DNA from: Treponema sp.
GTDB lineage: Bacteria > Spirochaetota > Spirochaetia > Treponematales > Treponemataceae
Direction of reading: 5' to 3'
DNA length: 37,343 bases
Assembly: GCA_012519415.1 (NCBI GenBank)
Contig: JAAYQG010000151.1
Location: 1 to 37,343 of the forward strand
Shown here: piece by piece, positions 9,407-17,889 of the stretch
Layout: each line of letters begins with the position of its first letter
How positions within the stretch are numbered: the stretch's first letter is position 1
Translations under genes and position numbers: made by a program
Notes under the pieces: model-generated
Database searches by the model: none
What the model saw: only the letters and a program-made list of their open reading frames with translations
What the model was told of the DNA's origin: nothing

Positions 9407-10333
9407 TTATTCCTTTAAGCCCGATGTTGCCATTGTTTCAAGAATCTGGCTCTGTGAAAATACAAAAAAGAGAACAGGCACAATTATCATTACAACACCA
9501 ACTGCTGCCATTGGACCTGCTCTTACAACACCACCAAGCTGGAGTTGCTGCAAAGCATAAGCGAGCATTTTTTTGCTTTCTGTATAAATAACATTTGAAG
9601 CATTGTTATTCCACAATCCTTGAATTGAAAAAATTGAAATTGTAAGCCATGCAGGGCGAACATTCGGCATAACAAGTCCCATAAAAATTTTCCATTCACT
9701 TGCACCGTCAATCTTTGCAGCTTCAATAATTGCCATAGGGAATCCTTCCATATACTGCTTCATTAAGAACAACCCCATAGGAGAAGCAAACGCCGGAAGA
9801 ATTAAAGCCCAATAAGTATCTACAATACGAAGTTTGCTCATAACCAAAAAGTTTGGAATAGATGTTACATAACCTACAAACATAAGTGCCACAACAACCA
9901 GCTTAAAAAAAGCATCCCCTAGAGGAAATTTATATTTTGCAAGAACATAAGCAGCCATTGATGCAACAATAACATGACCGAAAGTGCCGACAACAGTTAT
10001 AAAAACAGTATTGAACACATACCGAGAAAACGGAACCCATGACAACTGACTCATAATAACAAACAAATCTGAATAATTGTCAGTTGTCGGATTTCTAGGA
10101 AATATAGTCGGCGGAAACCTAAACAATTCGTCCAAAGGCTTAAACGACTGACAAATCGAAAAAACCAGTGGAAAAACCATTAATAATGAAAACAAAAACA
10201 CAACGAAATATACACCTATATCTCCGCCAATTGAACGGTTTGGTTTTCGTCGCTTTATTTTATAGTGATGCACAACCGGAGTTGACTTAGCTGCACGACT
10301 TTTTTTCATGTTAAAACTCCTTCTACTTACCAA
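9407..10333 (-). CDS. Carbohydrate ABC transporter permease (MalG/LplC type)
   Basis: 308 aa; EAA loop 'IEAAKIDGASEWKIFMGLVMPNVRPAW'. Confidence 0.9.
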   Translation of the reverse strand: MVSRRSFNMKKSRAAKSTPVVHHYKIKRRKPNRSIGGDIGVYFVVFLFSLLMVFPLVFSICQSFKPLDELFRFPPTIFPRNPTTDNYSDLFVIMSQLSWVPFSRYVFNTVFITVVGTFGHVIVASMAAYVLAKYKFPLGDAFFKLVVVALMFVGYVTSIPNFLVMSKLRIVDTYWALILPAFASPMGLFLMKQYMEGFPMAIIEAAKIDGASEWKIFMGLVMPNVRPAWLTISIFSIQGLWNNNASNVIYTESKKMLAYALQQLQLGGVVRAGPMAAVGVVMIIVPVLFFVFSQSQILETMATSGLKE

Positions 10334-11261
10334 CTCTGTTCAATATAGCTTGGAAAAGATTTCTGGAAACAATCATAATCAAAACTAAAACAGTAGCAAT
10401 TGCAGATGCGTATCCCATTTCAAAGCGAACAAAACCATAGTCAAATAGGTGTGTAACAATAGTGCGCGCTGCATAATCCGTACTTGGAAAACCTGCTAGG
10501 TTTCTTGGAACATCAGAAACGTTGAAAGTATTTGTAATAGTTATGACTGCACCAAAAAGAAGCATAGGTTTCATGCTTGGCAATGTAATAAACCATAATT
10601 CTTGCCAGCGATTCTGAATGCCGTCAATATATCCTGCTTCATACATAGACTTATCAATACTTTTAAGACCAGCAACAAATGCTAAGAAATTTGCACCTAA
10701 ACTCATCCACAAAATAATAGGAATAAGCAATTTCATTATATTGCTGGGATTTGCAAAAAATATAATAGGTTCAACAATAAAACCCCATTTTATAAGCCAG
10801 CCGTTTATCCAACCTTGTGCATCATCCTTAAAAATAGTTGTAAAAATCGTATACGCATTTGCAGCTATTGATGGTGCAAAACAAAAAAGCACTATAATAG
10901 ATCTAACCCATTTAGGTAATTCGTTTATAAGCCATGCAAAAATAAATGCCATTATGTAGCCAACTGGTCCTGCAATGATTGCTATAAGAAATGTATTTTT
11001 TACGGCAATCTGAAATACTTCATCTTGTAAAAACAGATTTATGTAATTTCTAAGTCCAATAAATACAGGTTTTTCCAAAATATTAAAATTTGTAAAACCA
11101 TAATATATTGAATTTACAATCGGCAAAACTGTAAATGTAAAAAATAAAATTGCAAACGGCAGCAAAAACAAATAACAAACTTTCATATTTTTGGCCTTAT
11201 GCCATGCGTTAGAAAGTTGAAGAAGTCGCTTTTCTTTATATTTCTTCCAGAAACTACTCAT
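10323..11261 (-). CDS. Sugar ABC transporter permease (MalF/LplB type)
   Basis: 312 aa; EAA loop 'YEAGYIDGIQNRWQELWFITLPSMKPM'. Confidence 0.9.
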   Translation of the reverse strand: MSSFWKKYKEKRLLQLSNAWHKAKNMKVCYLFLLPFAILFFTFTVLPIVNSIYYGFTNFNILEKPVFIGLRNYINLFLQDEVFQIAVKNTFLIAIIAGPVGYIMAFIFAWLINELPKWVRSIIVLFCFAPSIAANAYTIFTTIFKDDAQGWINGWLIKWGFIVEPIIFFANPSNIMKLLIPIILWMSLGANFLAFVAGLKSIDKSMYEAGYIDGIQNRWQELWFITLPSMKPMLLFGAVITITNTFNVSDVPRNLAGFPSTDYAARTIVTHLFDYGFVRFEMGYASAIATVLVLIMIVSRNLFQAILNRVGK

Positions 11262-11263
11262 AA

Positions 11264-14203
11264 TTATTCCTCCGTTGGAAGATTGAACTCTTGTCGTTTT
11301 CGAGTTAATTCTTCGTTAACCTTACGTGTATAATCAATAAGCACTTCGCGCGGATCATCTTTTTCGTTGATTACTTTGCGCATACCATTAACCATATGCC
11401 TACTAGTGTAATAACTGCCTGGAACTTCCGGAACGCCGCGTGATTCTTCCAATGATTTAAGCAAAACTTTTAATTGAGCAGAACTCCATGAAAGCTGTTT
11501 TAATGCTTGAAGATTTGCAGTAGTATAACGAGCAGAAAGCCCAAGCAAAGCTTCAAGCTCACGTCCAAAACGAACCTGAGCTTCAGTTGAAACCCACCAT
11601 TTCATAAATTCCCATGAATCTTGGCGACGAGCGGCTTCTTTTGCTAAAGCTTTTTCATTATCACCTTCTTTTGCCTTGTTAATCATCACAGTACAAACAC
11701 CAGAGGTAGTAGTTGAACGGTCAAGATACTCATTACCATCTTTATCAATTCGTATTGTTCCTGGAAGATAAGTAAAATCCCAAAGACCACGAATTTCTGG
11801 AGCAGAAACTACAAGCGTGTTATAACTTTCATAATTTGCAACAGCCAAAGGCATTTCTCCGGAACGGAAACGACTTACAAAATCGTAATATGGTTCCAAA
11901 CCATAACTATTGAACAAACTTGTGTATGTTTTAAATGCAGAAACACCAGTTTCGCTATCAAGCAACGAACGAGTGCCTTTGTTATTATAAATTACACCGC
12001 CATTTTGGTAAAACATCGAATAAAACACAGATAAATCCGCTAATTGAATATTCGGATATGGAACACCAACATTCAATTTATTTCCCTGTAAAGTTGGCAA
12101 AAGTGTAATTAAGTCATTCCACGTATTTGGAATATCAACATCAAGTTGCTCTAAAATATCCTTTCGATAGAACAAAGTGTTAAATGTTACTCTTTCCGGC
12201 AATGCGTAAATTCCGCCATCATATTCATATGCTTCATAAGAACTGTATGGAAACTGTTTTAGAACATCTTTACAACCATCAAATTGCATTAAATCTACGT
12301 TTGCATGACGCAGTGCATAATCAACGGGCAAAGAAGCATAAGCAGAAATAACTACATCAGGACCGATACCGGCAACAACAGCAGGCAAAAGAGCATTAAC
12401 ATCAATAAGTTTAAGATTTACTTTTATGCCCGTTTCAGGTGAAAAACTATCATCTATCATGTTTTTCAAAATTATACTTTGATCACGTCCAGCAACAATC
12501 CAAACTTCAATCAAACGATCATCATTTTTATTATAAACATCACCCAGCATTGTAGAATCGACAACGAAAGATGTAAAAAATGAAACAATTTCATGTTTTA
12601 ATTTATTTGCGAACGTTGCCTTTGGTGCTTCAAGCACAACATTTTCACACACTGCATCAAGTTGAATAAAATCAATATCGAGCTTTGATTCCGTTAAACT
12701 TAAAAGTGAAGCTCCTAAAGATGTGATGTTGTCTTTAAAATTTTGAAAACTCTTTGTAATTTTATGCGGATTTTTGTAAAACTCTTCGAGCTGAATAGCA
12801 AGAGTCTGAGCCGGAGCAATTTTATCCGATTTTTGACCTGTGATTTTTACAAAATCGTCAACAATTTTATAAAGGCGTTTAGCCTCAAGGTTCATTGCTT
12901 CTAATTCATTCGGATAAGCTTTTTCAATATCATAATCACGGAAAGCATCAGGGTGAGTACCTGTCAATACAAGAATTGTTCGATAAATTGTATTTAATCT
13001 GAAAATCGAATCTTCCAAGCGATTAATAATAGGCCCAACAAGACCAAGCGTAACTTCCATACGCAAAGTATGTGTGCCTTTTTCAAAATAAAACTGATAA
13101 GGATTTTCTTCTTCATCAGAGAGAGTAACAAAATTCCAGTCTGTGCTGTACTTAAATTCAACAGCTTTTACGCCGTCAAATGGAATTTTGTTATCAATAT
13201 AAAAAGTGCGACATGCAATATAACCTCGCTGATAAAGCTGACGAGCTTGCACAGAAATTGTATACCAGCCGTTTTCCGGAACGGTAAATTCCCAGTCAAT
13301 CCATTGACCTGAATTTTTCCAAGAATTTCCGCCTGTGTAATTAAAAACAGAATTCTTTACACTGTAAGGTTCTGTAACAGGTGAAGAACGATCATAGCTT
13401 GCAAACAGCGATGGATCTGAACGGCGGAAAGAATCTTCACCTTGAATTTTAATTTGCATCGGAGATGAAGCAGGTACAGGCAAAGAAGGTTGTTTTGCAA
13501 TATATTCAGAATATGTATCAATTATTTCAACAGGGCAAAGCGAAAAGGCACGTATAGCCATAGGTTCGTTTGTTGCTTCAAACGAAATTGAATTTATTCC
13601 TTTTTTAAAATAGAAGCGATACGGCTCAACTTCATAACCTAAGTCGCTTTTGAAAAACGAAGTCTGCCAATCAAAAATTTCTGCTTGTATAGGGCGAATC
13701 TGGTTTCCCTGATTATCTTTTCGGATAACACCGCCATCATGCCATATTCGCTGAAATGTTAAAATATCAGCACCTATAAACGGAACGACTCCATTAATAT
13801 AAACAGTGCGTTCCATACTAACATTTCGAGAAGGCATTGCAATATATTCTATCGCAATGTTATAAAAACCTTCTTCTGGCACATCTACAAGCCATGTTAC
13901 AAAAGATTCATTTTCAGTTACAAGTACACGACTGCCATAGTAATTATCTTGTACGTACACACCTGTAGACGAACTTTCAAAAGAACAAACATCAACTTCA
14001 ATAAGAGTAGACGGTTCATTTTTACTTGGTTGCATTTGCAGATAGTCATTATAAGTGTTTACACGCCCAACAGTACTTTTTTGTGTAGATAAATCAACGC
14101 CTTCATATTTTTCAGAAAAATCTTTTTGCGGCATCAAAATTATCAACGCAAAAACCGCAATAATTGCACAAATAACAAGTGCAATATAAACAGCTTTTTT
14201 CAT
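11264..14203 (-). CDS. Large ABC solute-binding protein with two N-terminal beta-sandwich (CBM-like) domains
   Basis: Start moved from 14227 to the internal ATG (MKKAVYIALVICAIIAVFALI) preceded by aggaag. Two related modules end in 'PYRFYFKKGINSISFEAT' and 'PYQFYFEKGTHTLRMEVT', followed by an SBP fold ('IKVNLKLIDVNALLPAVVAGIGPDVVISAYA... LPERVTFNTLFYRKDILEQLDVDIPNTWNDLITLLPTL'). Confidence 0.82.
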   Translation of the reverse strand: MKKAVYIALVICAIIAVFALIILMPQKDFSEKYEGVDLSTQKSTVGRVNTYNDYLQMQPSKNEPSTLIEVDVCSFESSSTGVYVQDNYYGSRVLVTENESFVTWLVDVPEEGFYNIAIEYIAMPSRNVSMERTVYINGVVPFIGADILTFQRIWHDGGVIRKDNQGNQIRPIQAEIFDWQTSFFKSDLGYEVEPYRFYFKKGINSISFEATNEPMAIRAFSLCPVEIIDTYSEYIAKQPSLPVPASSPMQIKIQGEDSFRRSDPSLFASYDRSSPVTEPYSVKNSVFNYTGGNSWKNSGQWIDWEFTVPENGWYTISVQARQLYQRGYIACRTFYIDNKIPFDGVKAVEFKYSTDWNFVTLSDEEENPYQFYFEKGTHTLRMEVTLGLVGPIINRLEDSIFRLNTIYRTILVLTGTHPDAFRDYDIEKAYPNELEAMNLEAKRLYKIVDDFVKITGQKSDKIAPAQTLAIQLEEFYKNPHKITKSFQNFKDNITSLGASLLSLTESKLDIDFIQLDAVCENVVLEAPKATFANKLKHEIVSFFTSFVVDSTMLGDVYNKNDDRLIEVWIVAGRDQSIILKNMIDDSFSPETGIKVNLKLIDVNALLPAVVAGIGPDVVISAYASLPVDYALRHANVDLMQFDGCKDVLKQFPYSSYEAYEYDGGIYALPERVTFNTLFYRKDILEQLDVDIPNTWNDLITLLPTLQGNKLNVGVPYPNIQLADLSVFYSMFYQNGGVIYNNKGTRSLLDSETGVSAFKTYTSLFNSYGLEPYYDFVSRFRSGEMPLAVANYESYNTLVVSAPEIRGLWDFTYLPGTIRIDKDGNEYLDRSTTTSGVCTVMINKAKEGDNEKALAKEAARRQDSWEFMKWWVSTEAQVRFGRELEALLGLSARYTTANLQALKQLSWSSAQLKVLLKSLEESRGVPEVPGSYYTSRHMVNGMRKVINEKDDPREVLIDYTRKVNEELTRKRQEFNLPTEE

Positions 14204-14513
14204 AATACTTCCTAAAAATTCGCACAATTTTTTTGCGAAAATCCTTAAAGAGATTTAATGACAAAACATCAAATATAATCTCTCAATTTATATTTTATAT
14301 TCTTTATTTTTATATTAATAAACTTTCTTAAAAATAGCATAATTCACTGAGTATAGGAAAATGTTTTCATAAAAACAGACCCTTGAGAACCTTACAATCC
14401 AAATTTATAAGTTTTAGTTTTATTATTCATGGTAATTTTTTATTTACATGTGGAAAATACTAAAATACTCCGCAATTCTGTATTAAAACCAAAAACATAC
14501 CAGATTCAAACAG

Positions 14514-14521
14514 AACCGGTT
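14514..14521. promoter_or_regulatory. Candidate operator palindrome AACCGGTT
   Basis: 8-bp perfect palindrome with central CG, about 13 bp downstream of the predicted -10 of the sugar operon. Confidence 0.35.
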
Positions 14522-14533
14522 TCTTTGTAATTC

Positions 14534-14562
14534 ATTGTAGACTGCTTTATTTTAGCTGTCAA
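14534..14562 (-). promoter_or_regulatory. Sigma-70 type promoter of the carbohydrate cluster
   Basis: Minus strand TTGACA - 17 bp - TACAAT (-35 at 14562-14557, -10 at 14539-14534). Confidence 0.75.
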
Positions 14563-14572
14563 GAAAATTTAT

Positions 14573-14598
14573 ACCTCAATTTGTTACCCTCAATTTGT
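14573..14598 (-). promoter_or_regulatory. Direct repeats upstream of the -35, candidate activator sites
   Basis: CCTCAATTTGT at 14574-14584 and 14588-14598 (14-bp period). Confidence 0.4.
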
Positions 14599-14724
14599 AC
14601 CTTTTTTTCCCGCGCGGAACGTCTGTCTAACATTTGATTAATCTGAAACGCATACATTGTCAAGTTGAAGCAGTTGTTGAAAATCTTTTACAAATCAAAG
14701 ATAACAGTTTTAAGACCACATAAA

Positions 14725-15057
14725 TTAATTAACCGTTGCCAGTTTATCTTTTATAGCTTTTTCTACAAAATTGTTTATTGATACATTCATTTTCTTTGCA
14801 GTTATAGCAATTTCACGATGAAGCTCTGGAGAAAGTCTTAAATTAAATTTTCCAGAATATGGCTTTTCTGGTTCTATACCTTCTTCTTTGCACCAACTTA
14901 TATAATCTTCGATTGATTCCGAAAAAGCTCTTTCAATTTCTTCTACTGTTGTTCCTTGAAATGTAATCACATCTCGGGTATTTACAACATCCCCATGAAA
15001 CAGTTTTGCTTCTGAATCATATTCTACTATTCTTATATATCCTTTATATTCCATCAT
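14725..15057 (-). CDS. hicB: HicB-family antitoxin
   Basis: HicB fold ('YKGYIRIVEYDSEAKLFHGDVVNTRDVITFQGTTVEEIERAFSESIEDYISWCKEEG') plus C-terminal RHH-like 'FNLRLSPELHREIAITAKKMNVSINNFVEKAI'; start chosen at MMEYKG. Confidence 0.85.
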   Translation of the reverse strand: MMEYKGYIRIVEYDSEAKLFHGDVVNTRDVITFQGTTVEEIERAFSESIEDYISWCKEEGIEPEKPYSGKFNLRLSPELHREIAITAKKMNVSINNFVEKAIKDKLATVN

Positions 15058-15307
15058 ATTTAACCCCTGCATTATCCAGAAAACGTTTTACAGAATTTAC
15101 AGCACCTTTATTTGTAACTTTTTCAAGATGTGGTCTATGAAAAACAGCACGAACATCATTCAATTTAATTCGAACACGTGAACCAGCACCTTCGGATATC
15201 TCAGCTCCTAATGCTACAAATAAATTCTCAATATCTGCCCATAAAATGTTATTTGGTATTGGACGTTTGTAAATATTTTCAATTGTTTTCTTATTCTTAG
15301 TATTCAC
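15044..15307 (-). CDS. hicA: HicA-family mRNA interferase toxin
   Basis: 87 aa 'IENLFVALGAEISEGAGSRVRIKLNDVRAVFHRPHLEK...AVNSVKRFLDNAGV'; overlaps hicB. Confidence 0.82.
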   Translation of the reverse strand: MNTKNKKTIENIYKRPIPNNILWADIENLFVALGAEISEGAGSRVRIKLNDVRAVFHRPHLEKVTNKGAVNSVKRFLDNAGVKYDGI

Positions 15308-15313
15308 TATATA

Positions 15314-15336
15314 ATAGTACCACTATTTAGTACTAT
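15314..15336 (-). promoter_or_regulatory. hicAB promoter/operator with inverted repeat
   Basis: ATAGTAC (15314-15320) / GTACTAT (15330-15336), overlapping a possible minus-strand promoter TTGTCG-17-TACTAT. Confidence 0.5.
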
Positions 15337-15490
15337 CGACAAATACTTTTTAAATTGATTAGTCTTTTGAAAATTTATACTTCAATTTATACCTTCGTTA
15401 AAAATATTTACATTGTATTAATAAAAATATGTTGTCTTAAAAAAAGGAAAAATCGCCTACTGTTTTTTAGAAATTATTTTTTCGAACATA

Positions 15491-15519
15491 TTGACACTTT
15501 TTTTAAAAATCTGTATATT
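15491..15519 (+). promoter_or_regulatory. Promoter of tRNA-Val
   Basis: TTGACA (15491-15496) - 17 bp - TATATT (15514-15519), 13 bp before the mature tRNA 5' end. Confidence 0.8.
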
Positions 15520-15532
15520 AAACAAACATTAC

Positions 15533-15605
15533 GGGCGATTAGCTCAGCTGGGAGAGCACCTGGTTTACACCCAGGTTGTCGGGGGTTCGATCCCCTCATC
15601 GCCCA
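15533..15605 (+). tRNA. tRNA-Val (anticodon TAC)
   Basis: 73-nt cloverleaf: acceptor GGGCGAT/ATCGCCC, anticodon stem CCTGG/CCAGG with loop TTTACAC, T-arm GGGGGTTCGATCCCC; CCA not encoded. Confidence 0.95.
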
Positions 15606-15637
15606 AAAGACCATCTCAAAGCAGATGGTCTTTTTTT
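15605..15637 (+). terminator. Intrinsic terminator after tRNA-Val
   Basis: AAGACCATCT-caaagc-AGATGGTCTTTTTTTG. Confidence 0.9.
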
Positions 15638-15773
15638 GTTTTTTACGAAAAAGAGGGACGCATTTTAGTTATGCTACAAAATCTAAGATTAATCCACGAG
15701 GTCGTAGTTTTGCGAGCAAACTTGAAACTTTTGTGCTAAACGACCAATTAGGCATTTCGGGATTTTATGCAAG

Positions 15774-16517
15774 TCAAACTGCAATTTGAACGCATTTTTT
15801 TATGGGATGTTCTACAATTTTAACATTAATATCATAAGCTTTTTTTATGTTTTCAGATGTTATTACATTTTTCACTGTCCCATCAGCAATAATGCTTCCC
15901 TGACTCAAAAGCAAAATTTGTTCAGCAAATATGGCAGCCATATTAATATCATGCATTGTTACAACAACGCATTTTGTTTCTGCAATTTTTTTTAAAATTT
16001 CAAAAAGAGTATACTGATGTTTAATATCAAGATTTGCTTGCGGTTCATCGAGCAAAATATATGGAGTATCTTGCACCAAACTTCTTGCTATTGCAGCACG
16101 CTGGAATTCTCCGCCGGAAAGCTCCGTAACAGCTCTTTCTGCAAGCGTTTCAAGTGAAAAACTTTCTAAAGCCCAATCAACCAGTTTTTCATCTTTTTCT
16201 TTTGCAAAATATCCAAGCGACACATATTCCCTAACAGTATAAGCCCATGCGCAAATTTCATTTTGTGTTATAAAAGAAATTGTATGTGCTCGTTTCAAAC
16301 TTGAAAAACTTGAAATTGGCATATTATCAATCATAGGTTCATTCTTAAATTTAAGTGAATTGTTAGGAACACCTGCAATTATTGAAAGTAATGTAGATTT
16401 TCCAGAACCATTTGCACCCAAAAGCATTGTTAAACCTTTATCTTTAAGACAAAACGAAATATTTTTGAGTATCGCCTTTTTTTCATATTCAGCACATAAG
16501 TTTATAGCTTCAATCAT
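15774..16517 (-). CDS. FecE/BtuD-type ABC transporter ATP-binding protein (siderophore/cobalamin/heme)
   Basis: Walker A GANGSGKST, signature LSGGEFQRAAIARSL, Walker B YILLDEPQANLD; start moved to MIEAINLC with RBS aagagg. Confidence 0.85.
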   Translation of the reverse strand: MIEAINLCAEYEKKAILKNISFCLKDKGLTMLLGANGSGKSTLLSIIAGVPNNSLKFKNEPMIDNMPISSFSSLKRAHTISFITQNEICAWAYTVREYVSLGYFAKEKDEKLVDWALESFSLETLAERAVTELSGGEFQRAAIARSLVQDTPYILLDEPQANLDIKHQYTLFEILKKIAETKCVVVTMHDINMAAIFAEQILLLSQGSIIADGTVKNVITSENIKKAYDINVKIVEHPIKKCVQIAV

Positions 16518-16593
16518 AAAAAGATTCCTCTTAATATTAAAAAAACGCATTTAATATTCTACAAAACTTAATTTTAAGCTTTGTGCTAACAAA

Positions 16594-17592
16594 TTAATAT
16601 CCTCCACCTTTGCCTTTTGCCATAATAGATAGAAAAAACGGAGTTCCTAATAATGATGTAATTATTCCTACAGGAATTTCCATCGGAGCTGCAACTGTTC
16701 TTGCGGTTATATCAGAAATTAAAAGCAGCAATGCACCCAAAAGAATACTTGAAATTAAAAGCTTTTTATGTAAAGGACCGAACATAAGTCTTGCAATATG
16801 TGGACCTATAAGCCCTATAAAACCAATTGTGCCGCCGCCGCATACTGCCAATGCTGTTCCAAAAGAACCTAGTGCAATGATTTTTATTCTTGCGTGTTTT
16901 GTATTAAGTCCAAGTGTTGAAGCACTTTTTTCTCCAAGTGCAAGCACATCAAGAGATTTTGCAACAGTAAAATAAAGAGGAATAACAAGCAGTGCCGGCA
17001 CTAAAAGTCTTATTGCATCGCTCCATGTTTTTCCGTTAAAGCTGCCTAATGTCCATGTGTACATTTTATGAAGTTCATTGTAATTCAATAAAAGCACAAG
17101 GGAATTAATTGCAGAAAAACACGCACTTAATGCTGTACCAGTAAGAAGTAAAGATACAGCACCAGGTTCGCTGCGTTTTTTGCCTGCAATAAAATAAGCA
17201 GCCCAAACAGCAGTAAGTGCACCAATAAAAGCACCGAATTGAACAAACAAAGAAAACTGACCTTTTGGCGCATAAATGCTTAACAAAATTGACATTATTA
17301 CGGCACCAAGCGATGAACCTGACGAAACACCCATTATAGCGGGGTCTGCAAGTGCATTTCTAAAAAATCCTTGAAAAAGACAGCCTGCACCTGCAAGCAA
17401 TGCACCAGCAAAAAGCGCGATTATCGTTCTTGGAGCTCTGATATTCCAAACCAAGATACGAGTAAAAGTATCATAGTTTTTTACATTAACAAAAGTGCTA
17501 AAACTTATATGTTCTGCTCCTAAACCAAGACTTAAAATAATTGAAGCAATTAACATAAAAACTATTATCAAAATCTTATATCCAAATTTCAT
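16594..17592 (-). CDS. FecCD-family ABC transporter permease
   Basis: 332 aa; 'RAPRTIIALFAGALLAGAGCLFQGFFRNALADPAIMGVSSGSSLGAV', 'GTIGFIGLIGPHIARLMFG'. Confidence 0.92.
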   Translation of the reverse strand: MKFGYKILIIVFMLIASIILSLGLGAEHISFSTFVNVKNYDTFTRILVWNIRAPRTIIALFAGALLAGAGCLFQGFFRNALADPAIMGVSSGSSLGAVIMSILLSIYAPKGQFSLFVQFGAFIGALTAVWAAYFIAGKKRSEPGAVSLLLTGTALSACFSAINSLVLLLNYNELHKMYTWTLGSFNGKTWSDAIRLLVPALLVIPLYFTVAKSLDVLALGEKSASTLGLNTKHARIKIIALGSFGTALAVCGGGTIGFIGLIGPHIARLMFGPLHKKLLISSILLGALLLLISDITARTVAAPMEIPVGIITSLLGTPFFLSIMAKGKGGGY

Positions 17593-17889
17593 AACTCATA
17601 TTGAGATATTACTTCAAAAAAGTAAAGTAATATGCCAAATGTCGAGTTTTATAAATTCAAATTGGATAACTCTAAAATTTTGGGATTAATCCGGCGAAAC
17701 GCAAGTTTCTTCCCTTGAAAACATCCGTCTTTAGCCACGACTAAATAGTTCTTCCTTATGGAAACACGGATTATCAATATATATTTTTCAGTCTTTTGGC
17801 TTTTTATATACAAGTACAGACACAAAGTCTCGAAACCGCACGCGCTTTTGCTTTCTTTCTGGGGAATAGGTTTCACGATTAAAATTATG

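Noticed and set aside
15355-15789. Plus-strand ORFs 15355-15789 and 15491-15739
   Set aside because: Both run straight through the tRNA-Val gene, its promoter and its terminator; not credible coding sequences.
17593-17889. Cobalamin riboswitch upstream of the FecCD permease
   Set aside because: I looked for the B12-box core (GCCACTG and associated conserved blocks) on the minus strand and found no convincing match.
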